The notes: generated by a model not told the origin, from the letters alone. A stretch of 46,656 bases of DNA from an uncultured Eubacterium sp. (GCA_947385875.1 CANDMV010000010.1:1-46656), one strand, 5' to 3'; counted from the stretch's first letter, positions 15,264-24,690 are shown. A program made the numbers and translations.

Positions 15264-17057
15264 ATGGGAGAATCCATGCAGGGTCTGCACAGAACCCATA
15301 GATGTACAGAAGTATCAAATCAGAATATCGGACAGGCAGTCACCGTTATGGGATGGGTACAAAAAAGGCGTAATTTAGGCAGTCTTATTTTTATCGACTT
15401 AAGAGACCGTTCAGGGCTGCTTCAGATTGTCTTTGATGAAGACAATGTAGGCGCACAGGGATTTGAAAAGGCCGGAACGCTTAGAAATGAATATGTCGTC
15501 GCTGTGACAGGAATGGTACAAAAGCGCAGTGCCGCTGTAAATGATAATTTAAAAACCGGAGATATCGAAGTAATCGCAGACAGTCTGCGCATTTTATCAG
15601 AGGCAGAAACTCCGCCGTTTCCAATCGAAGAAAACAGCCAGACTAAGGATGAGCTGCGATTAAAATACCGTTATCTGGATCTGCGCCGTCCTGACCTGCA
15701 GCGCAATATTATGATGAAAAGCAGGGTGACATCGCTTGTGCGCAGCTTCATGGAAAAAGAGGGATTTTTGGAAATTGAAACACCGATGCTGCAGAAATCC
15801 ACACCGGAAGGAGCCAGAGATTATCTCGTGCCAAGCCGCGTGCATCCAGGCAAATTTTATGCCCTGCCGCAGTCTCCGCAGCTGTTTAAGCAGCTGTTAA
15901 TGTGCTCAGGCTATGACAGATATATCCAGATCGCAAGATGCTTTCGGGATGAAGATCTGCGCGCAGACCGTCAGCCGGAATTTACGCAGATCGACATGGA
16001 GCTGTCGTTTGTCGATGTCGATGATGTCATCGATGTCAATGAGCGTCTGCTGCAGCATGTCTTTCGTGAGGCAATCGGTGTCGAGCTGGAGCTTCCTCTG
16101 CCTAGAATGCCGTGGCAGGAAGCAATGGACCGTTTTGGGTCTGATAAGCCGGATACCCGTTTTGGTATGGAATTAAAAGATGTATCAAAGATTGTAGAAG
16201 GCTGTGGATTCGGCGTATTCACCGGTGCGTTAGAAAATGGCGGTTCAGTACGTGGTATAAATGTCAAGGGTCAGGGGAAAATGCCTCGTAAAAAAATTGA
16301 TAAACTGGTGGAATTTGCAAAAGGATATGGTGCAAAAGGGCTTGCGTATTTATGCGTAAATGAAGATGGTACTTATAAGTCTTCTTTTGCGAAATTTATG
16401 ACCGAGGAAGAGCTGTCAGCCCTTGCGGCAGCAATGGATGCTCAGCCGGCAGACCTGCTGTTGTTTGCGGCAGATCAAAATAAGATCGTATGGAATGTAT
16501 TAGGCGCGCTGCGTCTGGAGTTAGGCAGCGAGCTGGGACTAATGGATGAAAACCAGTACAATTTTCTCTGGATTACTGAGTTCCCGCTGTTAGAATGGTC
16601 AGACGAAGAGCAGCGCTATATGGCGATGCATCATCCGTTTACGATGCCGATGGAAGAAGACTGGGATCAGATTGATTCTAATCCGGGAAAAGTACGAGCA
16701 AAGGCTTATGATATTGTGCTAAATGGCACAGAATTAGGCGGAGGCTCTGTGCGTATTCATAGGAATGACATACAGGAAAAAATGTTTGAAGTGCTCGGAT
16801 TTACAAAAGAAAAGGCGTGGGAAAATTTTGGATTTTTATTAAGCGCATTCAAATATGGAGTGCCGCCTCATGCAGGGTTGGCTTATGGACTGGACCGCAT
16901 GGTGATGCATATGGTACACGCAGAGTCGATCCGTGATGTCATTGCATTTCCGAAGGTAAAGGATGCATCGGATTTAATGTCTCAGGCGCCTGATACTGTA
17001 GATGCAAAGCAGCTGGAGGAGCTGGGAATTTTACTTGCAGGAGACGAAAACCTTTGA
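15264..17057 (+). CDS. aspS: Aspartyl-tRNA synthetase
   Basis: A 597-residue bacterial-type AspRS that charges tRNA-Asp in the cytoplasm. The N-terminal OB-fold anticodon domain shows VMGWVQKRRNLGSLIFIDLRD. The catalytic core has the flipping loop STPEGARDYLVPSR and motif 2 FRDEDLRADRQPEFTQIDME. The bacterial GAD insertion domain (about 290-420) follows, then motif 3 GLAYGLDRMVMHM. Length and domain order are normal for the full bacterial form. GGAGGG precedes the ATG. It is second or third in the RHH-hisS-aspS operon, and a small broken antitoxin gene lies just after. Confidence 0.97.
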   Translation: MGESMQGLHRTHRCTEVSNQNIGQAVTVMGWVQKRRNLGSLIFIDLRDRSGLLQIVFDEDNVGAQGFEKAGTLRNEYVVAVTGMVQKRSAAVNDNLKTGDIEVIADSLRILSEAETPPFPIEENSQTKDELRLKYRYLDLRRPDLQRNIMMKSRVTSLVRSFMEKEGFLEIETPMLQKSTPEGARDYLVPSRVHPGKFYALPQSPQLFKQLLMCSGYDRYIQIARCFRDEDLRADRQPEFTQIDMELSFVDVDDVIDVNERLLQHVFREAIGVELELPLPRMPWQEAMDRFGSDKPDTRFGMELKDVSKIVEGCGFGVFTGALENGGSVRGINVKGQGKMPRKKIDKLVEFAKGYGAKGLAYLCVNEDGTYKSSFAKFMTEEELSALAAAMDAQPADLLLFAADQNKIVWNVLGALRLELGSELGLMDENQYNFLWITEFPLLEWSDEEQRYMAMHHPFTMPMEEDWDQIDSNPGKVRAKAYDIVLNGTELGGGSVRIHRNDIQEKMFEVLGFTKEKAWENFGFLLSAFKYGVPPHAGLAYGLDRMVMHMVHAESIRDVIAFPKVKDASDLMSQAPDTVDAKQLEELGILLAGDENL

Positions 17058-17108
17058 AAACACTTTATCTAAATTAGCGGCTCCGTTTAGACAGAAAGGA
17101 GGTTTTTT

Positions 17109-17236
17109 ATGCAGGTGCAAGTAAAAGGGTGGGGCAGGAAATAAGACTGCCAAAGGAAATACGAAAAAATGCAGGAATTGAAGTGAATGAGACTCTGGAC
17201 GTTAAGGTATCAAATGGTGTAATTAATTGTCTCTGA
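17109..17236 (+). pseudogene. Frameshifted MazE/AbrB-type antitoxin
   Basis: After AAAGGAGG the frame reads MQVQVKGWGRK and stops. One base out of register it continues IRLPKEIRKNAGIEVNETL, then DVKVSNGVINC. Together these make a standard SpoVT/AbrB swapped-hairpin antitoxin of the MazE type, missing a few residues around the shift. No mazF toxin gene follows. It is therefore a relic of a toxin-antitoxin locus, with the antitoxin broken and the toxin gone. Confidence 0.8.
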
Positions 17237-17353
17237 TGTTATTTAATCAAGGTATTTTTGAATATATTTAATTATTTTTAAAATAATTTCCTTTTCTGAA
17301 ACTTTATGCTATTGAATACGTCTAACTTATAAATGAATGAGGAGGAACGATTC

Positions 17354-18286
17354 ATGAAGAAGAAATTATTAGCAAAAAGGTATGGAGTCATCGTAATGGC
17401 GGCAGCACTGACAATAACAGGAAGTGCTCCGGCGTTATCTGCAGCAGATTCAAAAGCAAATATTCTTGCGCAGGCTGCACAGATCGAAGTTTCCAAAATG
17501 CAGATACTGGCAAAGGATGCGGGAGATAATTCGCGGGCAGGTGAAAAGTCTGATCCTGATAAAGCAGACACAAATGACAAAGCAGATGCAGATGATAAAG
17601 CAGATACAAATGACAAGGCAGATGCAGATGACAAGACTGGCACAGAAGGAATTAAGCTTACAAAGAAGACTTTTCAGCGTGATTATAAGATGAAAAACGG
17701 AAAAGTCTATAAGCAAATATCTTTTGAATATCCAGAAGCGTCCGGTGACAGTGAAGCAGCTCAAACCATTAATAGTTTATATAAAAAGCTGCTTCGCAAA
17801 TGGAAAAAAGCTGCAAAGCAAAATCTAAAAGACGCGAAAGAGATTGTCGGGGAGCGAGAAGATGACATCTGCTATACTGACGAAGTCAGCTATGAAGTCA
17901 TGAATAACGATGAAAATTATATCAGTATTGTATCATTAGGTTATGTGTATGAGCTGGGCGCTCATGGTATGCCGTATCGTTATAGCTATATTTTTGATAC
18001 TGCGACAGGAAAAAAGGTATCGGCTGCTAAGCTGCTTGGCATAAGCAAAAAGCAGTTAAATGAAAAGGTGAGAAGCTTATATCTGGAGCAGTTTGATAAA
18101 GATCCGGAGTCAGGATTTTATCCAAGCCGCGATGATGTACAGTCAGCGCTTGAAGATCTGGATTTTAACAAAAATCTGTATTATCTGAAGGATGGCAAAA
18201 TATATTTTTATGCAGATCCATATGTTGTAGGGCCGTATGCAGCTGGGTTTATGGAGGTATCTATTGATCTGGAGGAAAAGGCTTAG
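17354..18286 (+). CDS. Secreted DUF3298-domain protein with acidic repeat linker
   Basis: The start is the ATG at 17354 (AGGAGG at 17340), giving 310 residues. An earlier in-frame ATG at 17333 has no ribosome site. A signal peptide (MKKKLLAKRYG, then a hydrophobic stretch ending PALSAADS) is followed by an acidic linker. In the linker, a hexamer-like ADTNDK/ADADDK motif is repeated four to five times. The rest resembles DUF4163/DUF3298 domains seen in PdaC and in RsiV-type anti-sigma factors: FQRDYKMKNGKVYKQISFEY, then GYVYELGAHGMPYRYSYIFD and KKVSAAKLLG. No transmembrane anchor or catalytic domain accompanies it. A cell-envelope role is likely but not specified by the sequence. Confidence 0.75.
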   Translation: MKKKLLAKRYGVIVMAAALTITGSAPALSAADSKANILAQAAQIEVSKMQILAKDAGDNSRAGEKSDPDKADTNDKADADDKADTNDKADADDKTGTEGIKLTKKTFQRDYKMKNGKVYKQISFEYPEASGDSEAAQTINSLYKKLLRKWKKAAKQNLKDAKEIVGEREDDICYTDEVSYEVMNNDENYISIVSLGYVYELGAHGMPYRYSYIFDTATGKKVSAAKLLGISKKQLNEKVRSLYLEQFDKDPESGFYPSRDDVQSALEDLDFNKNLYYLKDGKIYFYADPYVVGPYAAGFMEVSIDLEEKA

Positions 18287-18771
18287 AACGTTTATTTGGA
18301 GCTTGGCTTATATTCTTAGGGCAGAAACAAACGCTTGAAACAATCTATAAAAAAGTCTGTGTCACGCAGTTAAAGCTAGGGGCATGGGCTTTTTTTCTTA
18401 TGAAGCCTTTTTGAGGGCCATTTCGGCAGTTGGTATGACAGTGCTGATGCTCATGTAATTGTGCAAAATATCTAAATTATGAATAATTTTGAATTTACTC
18501 TTTACAAAACTGACAAAAGAGAGTATTATAAATTACATCTTATTTTTCTAATATTGATCTGTTAGTCAGAAAGGATCAGAAGGAAGCATGGAGCTTCGAT
18601 TGCAGATGTGTTCTGTTTATATGATTTTATGATTCGATTTTATTATTCTAAGATCTTGAAAGAGAAAATCCCTAAATAAGTGAACAATATAAAATCCCCA
18701 ATCGGTACTATTACATCTAAACCTATATGTGCTTTTGCGCACGATTGCTTTTATAAAAGGAAGGAGGAATT
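18287..18771 (+). promoter_or_regulatory. Promoter and long leader of the ParA-like gene
   Basis: TTTACA (18501-18506) and TATTAT (18524-18529) are 17 bp apart and leave a leader of about 240 bases before the ParA-like gene. The leader contains a possible 14-codon ORF (MELRLQMCSVYMIL from about 18587) after GAAGGA, and a small hairpin GTGCTTTTGCGCAC near 18729. Before the promoter a weak hairpin with a T7 run (near 18380-18400) could end the previous gene. Nothing else was recognised in this stretch. Confidence 0.45.
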
Positions 18772-19575
18772 TTGAATATTGCATTTTGGAGTGAAGAGGG
18801 CGGCTGTGGGACTACCAGCAGCATGGCTGCAGTCGCCAGTGTATGTTCTGATGCATGGAATATGAAGACAATTTTACTGCAGAGCAGGAATCAGGAAGGA
18901 GATTTGTGGAAAAAGCTAGGAACGGTCCAGAAGAACAGAATGGTATGTAAGGACAATGCATATCCTGCCTTAAATGGTTTAGATTACCTACTCTGGCAGG
19001 CAAAAAATAAAAGGCTTACAGATGCAGTGATGCTGGACAGTATGGTTCCTGTTGTAAAGGAACGTATGTATTATCTGCCGCAGGGAAGGGATACAAAATC
19101 ACGAGTATATCCTCAGTCGCTAAAAGTAAGTATGTGTCAGATTGTCCGCCAAGCAGAACAGCTGTCTGATCTTACATTCATAGACTGCGGCAGCGGGAAA
19201 AACGAACTGACGGATGCTCTGCTGGCAATGTCTGATATTGTAGTCGTCAGCTTACCGCAGAATCGCAGCAGCTTGGAAAGTTATTTTGTAAAAAAATACA
19301 TTTTTTCTGAAAAAGTGGTATATTTAATGAATTGCTATCAGCAGGATTCTGCCTGTAGCCGTAAAGATCTGACTCGGCTTTATCGGGTTAGAGAAGAAGA
19401 TCTAGGGGTGATCTTGTATAATCCTATTTTTCGTCATGCCAGTGACAAAGGAAGAACCGAACGCTTCGTTCGCAGGCATATTCGGGGAGCTTCTGTAGAA
19501 AACCAATATGAGTTCATGCAGGAATTAATGCAGACAACACGTCTGATTCTAAAGCATATAGGAATAGAAGGCTGA
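18772..19575 (+). CDS. ParA/MinD-like ATPase with degenerate P-loop (TadZ/CpaE-like)
   Basis: A 267-residue SIMIBI-class protein. It starts at TTG 18772, well placed after AAGGAGGAAT. The N-terminus MNIAFWSEEGGCGTTSSMAA stands where ParA/MinD proteins have KGGxGKT, but both lysines are missing. The later LSDLTFIDCGSG and ADIVVV-like SDIVVVSLPQN strands match the switch II and following strand of the fold. Loss of the signature Lys is typical of TadZ/CpaE-like localisation proteins, which mark poles for pilus or secretion machines. No Tad ATPase or pilin genes are in the window. The coiled-coil and secreted proteins at 21.2-24.3 kb may be related to the same surface apparatus, but that is inference. 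Confidence 0.65.
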   Translation: MNIAFWSEEGGCGTTSSMAAVASVCSDAWNMKTILLQSRNQEGDLWKKLGTVQKNRMVCKDNAYPALNGLDYLLWQAKNKRLTDAVMLDSMVPVVKERMYYLPQGRDTKSRVYPQSLKVSMCQIVRQAEQLSDLTFIDCGSGKNELTDALLAMSDIVVVSLPQNRSSLESYFVKKYIFSEKVVYLMNCYQQDSACSRKDLTRLYRVREEDLGVILYNPIFRHASDKGRTERFVRRHIRGASVENQYEFMQELMQTTRLILKHIGIEG

Positions 19576-19609
19576 ACATCTATTGGACATTCAGCGCAAT
19601 CTTTCATTG

Positions 19610-19690
19610 ATGCCCGCGAGCAAAATCTTTTCCAGATTCATTGGCGCTCGCGGGTTATACGGGCAATAACGATAGCAAATCATAGCGCTT
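19610..19690. repeat. Dispersed intergenic repeat, copy 2, with bidirectional hairpin
   Basis: CCCGCGAGC and GCTCGCGGG form a perfect 9-bp stem around TTCCAGATTCATTGG, followed by ACGGGCAATAACG and CAAATCAT. The order of blocks matches 5528-5600. Lying between two convergent genes, it may also serve as a terminator for both. Confidence 0.55.
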
Positions 19691-19726
19691 GTAAGTATAA
19701 GGTATCCATGGCCGGTATAGCAGATT

Positions 19727-20992
19727 TTATAAAGATACTTTTTTTGGCAGCTGAATACGGAGCTGTTTGATCCGATTGCGGCTGACGGAAGTAACTGTCA
19801 TACATATTCCATCTTCAGTTGTGATGTGTTCCCCCGCTTTTGGCAGATGATCGCATCTGCCGATAAAATATCCGCCGATGGAATCATAGTCATCAGAAGT
19901 CAGATGAATATCCAGCATATCACATAAATCACCAAGATTCATAGAACCATCAGCCAGATATTCGAGATCTGAGATTTTTGTAATTGCCTGCTGTTCATTC
20001 GCATCATATTCATCATGTATTTCACCTACGATTTCTTCCAAAAGATCTTCCATAGTGACCATGCCGGCAGTAATGCCGTATTCATCCAGTACGATAGCCA
20101 GATTAATGGATTTTGTCTGCATTTCTAAAAAAAGCTCGGCCGTATTCTTTTTTTCATATGTGAAAAATGGTTCACGCATGATATTTCGTACTGCAAAATG
20201 TCCTTTATCCTCATATAGCAGCATATCCTTCATATTTAGAAGGCCGACGACATTGTCTGTAGTATTTTCATAGACAGGAATTCTTGTATGGCGGTCTTTG
20301 CGGTAAATATCTAATATGTCCCGGTAAGAATCATTAATGCTTACAAAAGTCATATCGATTCTCGGTGTCATAATTTCTCTGGCTAGAGCATCGGAAAAAT
20401 CAAATACGTTATGGATCATTTCACGTTCTTCTGATTCAATCACGCCGCTTTCATGGCTGACATCTACGATCGTCTTTAGCTCTTCTTCAGTCATTAGATC
20501 CTTGTTTTTATTTGGATCAACACGCAGCAGCCGAAGAAAGCCAAGGGACAGCTGGTTGATAATGTAAATCACCGGCGTCAGCACTGTCATCAGACTCTGA
20601 ATAATGCCTGCATATGCCATAGCAAGCTTCTCCGCGTGGATAGTTGCCAGCGTCTTTGGAGAGATTTCACCAAAGATAAGAATGAGTATAGTAAGAATAC
20701 CTGTTGCAATACCGGCGCCTACGCTTCCAAATAGACGCAGGGCCAGAGTAGTTGCGATGCTCGATGCAGACAGATTGACGATATTGTTTCCGATTAAGAT
20801 GGCACTGAGCATTTTACCGGAATCATCTGTGACCTTTAATGCTTTGGCGGCCTTTTTATTTCCTTCGTCAGCGAGCGTCATCATACGGATACGGTTAAAT
20901 GTCGTCAGAGCAGTCTCTGCGGAAGAAAAAAATGCAGATAAGAACAATAGAACAACAAGTATTATTAATTGGATTATGTCATCTGGATTCAA
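19727..20992 (-). CDS. CNNM/CorC-type transporter (HlyC/CorC family hemolysin-like)
   Basis: A 421-residue membrane protein. The N-terminal DUF21 domain (about 1-190) has four hydrophobic helices with LSAFFSSAETALTTFNRIR and ILIFGEISPKTLA. A pair of CBS domains follows (about 205-330: IMTPRIDMTFVSINDS, HTRIPVYENTTDNVVG, then VLDEYGITAGMVTMEDLLEE), and a C-terminal CorC/HlyC domain ends in RIKQLRIQLPKK. The family is linked to Mg2+ or Co2+ efflux and homeostasis. The old name hemolysin is misleading. It is convergent with the ParA-like gene and divergent from the coiled-coil gene, so it is probably monocistronic. Confidence 0.93.
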   Translation of the reverse strand: MNPDDIIQLIILVVLLFLSAFFSSAETALTTFNRIRMMTLADEGNKKAAKALKVTDDSGKMLSAILIGNNIVNLSASSIATTLALRLFGSVGAGIATGILTILILIFGEISPKTLATIHAEKLAMAYAGIIQSLMTVLTPVIYIINQLSLGFLRLLRVDPNKNKDLMTEEELKTIVDVSHESGVIESEEREMIHNVFDFSDALAREIMTPRIDMTFVSINDSYRDILDIYRKDRHTRIPVYENTTDNVVGLLNMKDMLLYEDKGHFAVRNIMREPFFTYEKKNTAELFLEMQTKSINLAIVLDEYGITAGMVTMEDLLEEIVGEIHDEYDANEQQAITKISDLEYLADGSMNLGDLCDMLDIHLTSDDYDSIGGYFIGRCDHLPKAGEHITTEDGICMTVTSVSRNRIKQLRIQLPKKVSL

Positions 20993-21237
20993 TGTTACAC
21001 CTCTTAATTATTTTTGTTTTTGTACAGTTATTTATGAGTAATAATATATCAAAAAATGTTACAGTTGAAAAGTATTTTCTTAGTATAATTAAGAATTTTT
21101 GGTAACAGTTTATAACAATTCAAAAAGCTTTGCAGGTTTACAGTGCAGGACTATAATTTAAGCAAATTTTGATATGGATTTACAAATAGTGAAGTATGAA
21201 TTGATAATAGTTATAAAGAATAAGAAAGGAATTATTT

Positions 21238-23232
21238 ATGCAGCAAAATGAAAATCAACACGATAATGAGGAACGCAGGAAAAAAACTCTGGTAATCATA
21301 GGAATCCTTGTAGTATTAGCAGCGATTATTTTTGTGATAGCGCTGCTTGCAGACCGGACAGACGCATCAACGGATGATGGAGAAGCAGTATTGATTACGC
21401 CGGACCATATTGAGCAGATTTCGGATGAAGTGAGTGATCACGTATTAGACACGATCAGTCAGGATGTGTTGGCTGACTTCATCCGTCAGGCTATTACTGA
21501 AGAATTGACGGAAGGAACGCTCTATGAACTGATTGAAGACGGTGAGATTGAAGTGGCCGCGATCAATAAAGATGAACTTCGGACAATGATTCTTCAGTTA
21601 TTAGCAGAGCTGGAGATTTCAGGTGATGGAGTACTGACAGAAGATCAGAAAAAATATATCCGGCTTGTCATTGAGCAGGTGCTGGGAGATTCCCTTAGTA
21701 CAATCAGCGTCACTCAGCTGCTGACGGATGAAGAAAGAAAGCAGCTTGAAGAGCAGCTGAAAAAAGAATTGTCACAAATGCTGAAAAATCAGATTGAAAA
21801 CAGCGCTTTTCGACTGACAGACAAAGAATTAGAAACGCTGAAAAAGGATCCGGATTTTCAAAACATGATTTCGCAAATGGTCAGCAATATCACACAGCAG
21901 CAGTTGGAACAGCTTAAAGCAGACATTATAGCAGAACTTGAAAAAAATACTAATACATCTTCCAGAGGTTCAGATTATCTGACAAAAGATGACATAAAGG
22001 ATATTCAGGAACAGGTATTGAAAAAGGCAAATCAGGAAACGCTAAAACAGATCGAAAGCCTGACAGCCAAAATTAACGAGGTAAAATTATCCGTCAGCAC
22101 GCTGATAAAACAAATAAAAGAGTTAAAAGTGATGGATAAGCAGCATTCTGCTGATATTAAAAAAATGCAGAGCAGCATTACCAATATTAATACTTCTATC
22201 AATCACATTAATTCTGTAACCAAGCAGCTGACAGATGCGGTCGATATAGCTTCTGCTCATCTGGAGAAGGTAACTGGCAGCGGCAGTGAAATCCAGTCTT
22301 CCAGCGTATCAACGGCTGATATGACGATAGCAGAATTTGTAGACATACTGGCAGGAAATGATCAGGTCTATACCGGGGCAATTCAGGAATTAAACCAGAT
22401 TATTAAGCAGTTAAAGGAGGAAAATGCCAAAAAGGACGATGCGTTTGACAAGTCTTTAAAAGAGCTGGAGGGTTCTCTGGATGAAAATGGCAGAGATTTG
22501 GAAAAGACAAAAGAGGAGCTGAAAAAAAGTGATGAAGAAATGAAAAAAGATCTGCAAAAGCAGACAGAAGAACTAAAGAAACAGCTTGAACAAGAGAGCA
22601 AGGCAAGAGAAGACGCGGACAAAGAAGAGAGCAGGGCAAGAGAAGACGCAGACAAAGAAGAGAGCAGGGCAAGAGAAGACGCAGACAAAGAAATCCAGTC
22701 TCAGATCGATGATACGAATGAACTGATTGGAGATAAAGAAGATTCAGGTAAAGTCGAAGGAGATACGATTTTCCAAAAAATAGGCTCTATCATAAGGATT
22801 CTGTCCATTGACGGGATTGAAGGACTTTTTCGGGCCCTGCAGAATGTCGGAGGAGCACAGACACTGGAAGAAGGCGTCGATCATCTTAATACAGACCTTT
22901 TAGACGCGAGAGTACGCGTTGGGGAGCTGGAAAAAGAAAAATGGTATTCAGACATTACGCTGCTGGCCAGACATCAGGAAAACGTGGAAGATTACGGTTA
23001 TCAGGAAAATGGAGCAGCTTATGTCTATCAGATTCCTCTGGTTACGCAGGAAGATCAGATCGATTTAAGTGCAGATGATACTTCCGTAGTAGTTGATTTT
23101 AAGCAGCCGGACAGACTGCCGTCAAATGTGGCATTTTCCACAAATGAAAATAGCCTGTTGATTATATTCGCAAACAGGCCGACTCGTAATATCCATATTA
23201 CAACAATTCACGTATACAAAGAGAAGAGATAA
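21238..23232 (+). CDS. Membrane-anchored long coiled-coil protein
   Basis: A 664-residue protein that I cannot place in a known family. A charged N-terminus (residues 1-18) is followed by one transmembrane helix (about 19-39), so most of it faces outside. The region 50-560 is predominantly heptad-rich coiled coil. It includes three 11-residue repeats ES(K/R)AREDADKE at residues about 453-485, and the final 100 residues look like a small beta-domain. AAGGAATT precedes the ATG. Thirteen bases after its stop begins the secreted phage-tail-like protein, so the two form an operon. The arrangement (membrane stalk plus secreted fibre-like protein) suggests a surface appendage or envelope-spanning structure. 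Function unknown. Confidence 0.7.
   Translation: MQQNENQHDNEERRKKTLVIIGILVVLAAIIFVIALLADRTDASTDDGEAVLITPDHIEQISDEVSDHVLDTISQDVLADFIRQAITEELTEGTLYELIEDGEIEVAAINKDELRTMILQLLAELEISGDGVLTEDQKKYIRLVIEQVLGDSLSTISVTQLLTDEERKQLEEQLKKELSQMLKNQIENSAFRLTDKELETLKKDPDFQNMISQMVSNITQQQLEQLKADIIAELEKNTNTSSRGSDYLTKDDIKDIQEQVLKKANQETLKQIESLTAKINEVKLSVSTLIKQIKELKVMDKQHSADIKKMQSSITNINTSINHINSVTKQLTDAVDIASAHLEKVTGSGSEIQSSSVSTADMTIAEFVDILAGNDQVYTGAIQELNQIIKQLKEENAKKDDAFDKSLKELEGSLDENGRDLEKTKEELKKSDEEMKKDLQKQTEELKKQLEQESKAREDADKEESRAREDADKEESRAREDADKEIQSQIDDTNELIGDKEDSGKVEGDTIFQKIGSIIRILSIDGIEGLFRALQNVGGAQTLEEGVDHLNTDLLDARVRVGELEKEKWYSDITLLARHQENVEDYGYQENGAAYVYQIPLVTQEDQIDLSADDTSVVVDFKQPDRLPSNVAFSTNENSLLIIFANRPTRNIHITTIHVYKEKR
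22594..22692 (+). repeat. 33-bp tandem repeat, three copies, in the coiled-coil gene
   Basis: Three in-frame 33-bp units encode ES(K/R)AREDADKE. Copies two and three are almost identical at DNA level, indicating recent expansion of the coiled-coil stalk. Confidence 0.85.
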
Positions 23233-23245
23233 AGGAGGATTCCAG

Positions 23246-24328
23246 ATGAATTACAAATTGAAAACAAAAAAGGCGTTAACCTGTCTTCTTATAACAGGAA
23301 TGGTGCTCAGTATGCCGAGTGTCAGCAGTTATGCAGCGGTCATTACATCAAATGCTACAGATAAAGTAGCAGTTGTATTTAACGAAAATACGGCATACAG
23401 CGCGGGAGATTATATCACCCACGAAGGTGAGATGTATATCTGTACCGATGAGATTCAAGGCGCTTGGAGTATCGCAAAAGATCGGTTTTTACAGATCACC
23501 AAAAATCATGAGCTGGGACGGAGCGAAGAGCTGTCTGCGGCCTATGACGAAGGAAAAGACCCATCAGAAGAAACATCACTGATGGCATTTGCCGCAAATG
23601 CATGGCAGAAGCTGAAAGTATTTTTAGGAATCGGGAGCGGGCAGCAGGAGACAGATGCCGGACATTATAAAGAATCGTCTGTCAGTGCAAAGCTAAATTA
23701 TCTGGAGCAGCAGAATCAGACACTGACACAGAATCTATCAAATCTTCAGGGCAGCGTAAACGATTCTTTTCAATCTGTCAGTAATGGGAAAAATCTGTTG
23801 GCGAACGCCATTACTGGCAAGGGAGGTACTGCAAGTTCGTCCTATACGTTTCAGGAATTTAGCCATGCAATAGACAATCTGGTACAGGCAAAATATCAGG
23901 AAGGAATCACATATGCCGATGGGCGTGTGAATAAAGATTCAGAAAGCTATAAGCAGGGTGCATCGGAAAGCAGCTTAAAGCATTTTAGTGACAAAATAGT
24001 AGTGAATTATGATGGGCCTGACTGTTATCGGCAGGATTTTATATTGGATGTCGATGGTGATACTCATACATGGAGCTTCAGAAAAAGCTTTGAGGGGCAT
24101 ACGATTGTCGGAGTTTACTGCAGGACCTATTTGTTGACATTTTATGATTCAGCCAATGTAGAGCAGATGGGTACGCTGACAAGTCAGGGATTCAGGTTTG
24201 TGCCTGAAGTATCGCAGTTTAGTTATTCAGTATCAGGCGGAACGGTATACTTGGGAGATTTTGAATATCCGCTTGGTGTCAAAGACTACAAGACGGTGAC
24301 ATTGTGGTTAGATATTGTGTATATATAA
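23246..24328 (+). CDS. Secreted protein with carbohydrate-binding-like and phage-tail-like segments
   Basis: A 360-residue exported protein. A signal peptide (MNYKLKTKKALTCLLITGMV up to SSYAAV) precedes AYSAGDYITHEGEMYICTDE and GAW. That stretch resembles the small chitin-binding (CBM5/12) fold often found in phage tail fibres. A coiled-coil stretch (about 140-180) follows, then NGKNLLANAITGKGG, TFQEFSHAIDNL and YQEGITYADGRVN. This is the N-K-L-L-A-x-A-I-T-x-K-G pattern common in phage tail and fibre proteins of Firmicutes. The last 110 residues look like a beta-rich domain. AAGGAGG precedes the ATG, 13 bp after the coiled-coil gene. It probably works with that protein at the cell surface, but the binding target is unknown. 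Confidence 0.65.
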   Translation: MNYKLKTKKALTCLLITGMVLSMPSVSSYAAVITSNATDKVAVVFNENTAYSAGDYITHEGEMYICTDEIQGAWSIAKDRFLQITKNHELGRSEELSAAYDEGKDPSEETSLMAFAANAWQKLKVFLGIGSGQQETDAGHYKESSVSAKLNYLEQQNQTLTQNLSNLQGSVNDSFQSVSNGKNLLANAITGKGGTASSSYTFQEFSHAIDNLVQAKYQEGITYADGRVNKDSESYKQGASESSLKHFSDKIVVNYDGPDCYRQDFILDVDGDTHTWSFRKSFEGHTIVGVYCRTYLLTFYDSANVEQMGTLTSQGFRFVPEVSQFSYSVSGGTVYLGDFEYPLGVKDYKTVTLWLDIVYI

Positions 24329-24429
24329 TATGCTTTAATTTTTTAATACGGAGCACTGAGCCTCTTAAATAGGGGATAACTTCTCTCTATCAGAAATAAC
24401 TTTTCATATTGTCTGTCTTCGATTTCTCC

Positions 24430-24578
24430 GTTACAGTTCAGCCTTCGGCTTCATTAGTCACGGAATCCGGCACATTGAAAGTTCGCCTTTGGCGAAGAGC
24501 CGGATTCCCTCCTGGTATAATTTACACATTCTTACGTACTTTGCAGTTAATGCAAAGTACTGGGCTGAACTGTTACAT
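24430..24578 (-). repeat. Structured dispersed repeat, copy 1 (minus orientation)
   Basis: Outer arms GTTACAGTTCAGCC (24430-24443) and GGCTGAACTGTTAC near the right end are near-perfect complements. Inside are two hairpins: GGAATCCGGC paired with GCCGGATTCC and enclosing a TTCGCC/GGCGAA stem, and GTACTTTGCA paired with TGCAAAGTAC. Together they predict a three-way junction. The same modules occur at 31166-31295 and 31295-31501 in the opposite orientation, with fragments at 35543-35576 and 38215-38245. It lies between the phage-tail-like gene and ispE. No protein is encoded. Confidence 0.8.
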
Positions 24579-24605
24579 TTCTACTACAGCAAGCTTATTT
24601 ACAAC

Positions 24606-24641
24606 TTGACTTTTTTTGCAAAATACAGTATACTGTATACA
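24606..24641 (+). promoter_or_regulatory. ispE promoter overlapped by a perfect 16-bp palindrome
   Basis: TTGACT (24606-24611) and TATACT (24629-24634) are 17 bp apart. The -10 box lies inside the perfect palindrome ATACAGTATACTGTAT (24623-24638), which overlaps a second palindrome, TGTATACA (24634-24641). GntR-family repressors recognise short palindromes of this kind (TGTATACA-like sites). A GntR gene follows ispE in the same operon, so autorepression is a reasonable inference. Confidence 0.75.
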
Positions 24642-24690
24642 TAATACAATATACAAAAAAGCTTACATATGCTTTTTGGAGGATGAATCT

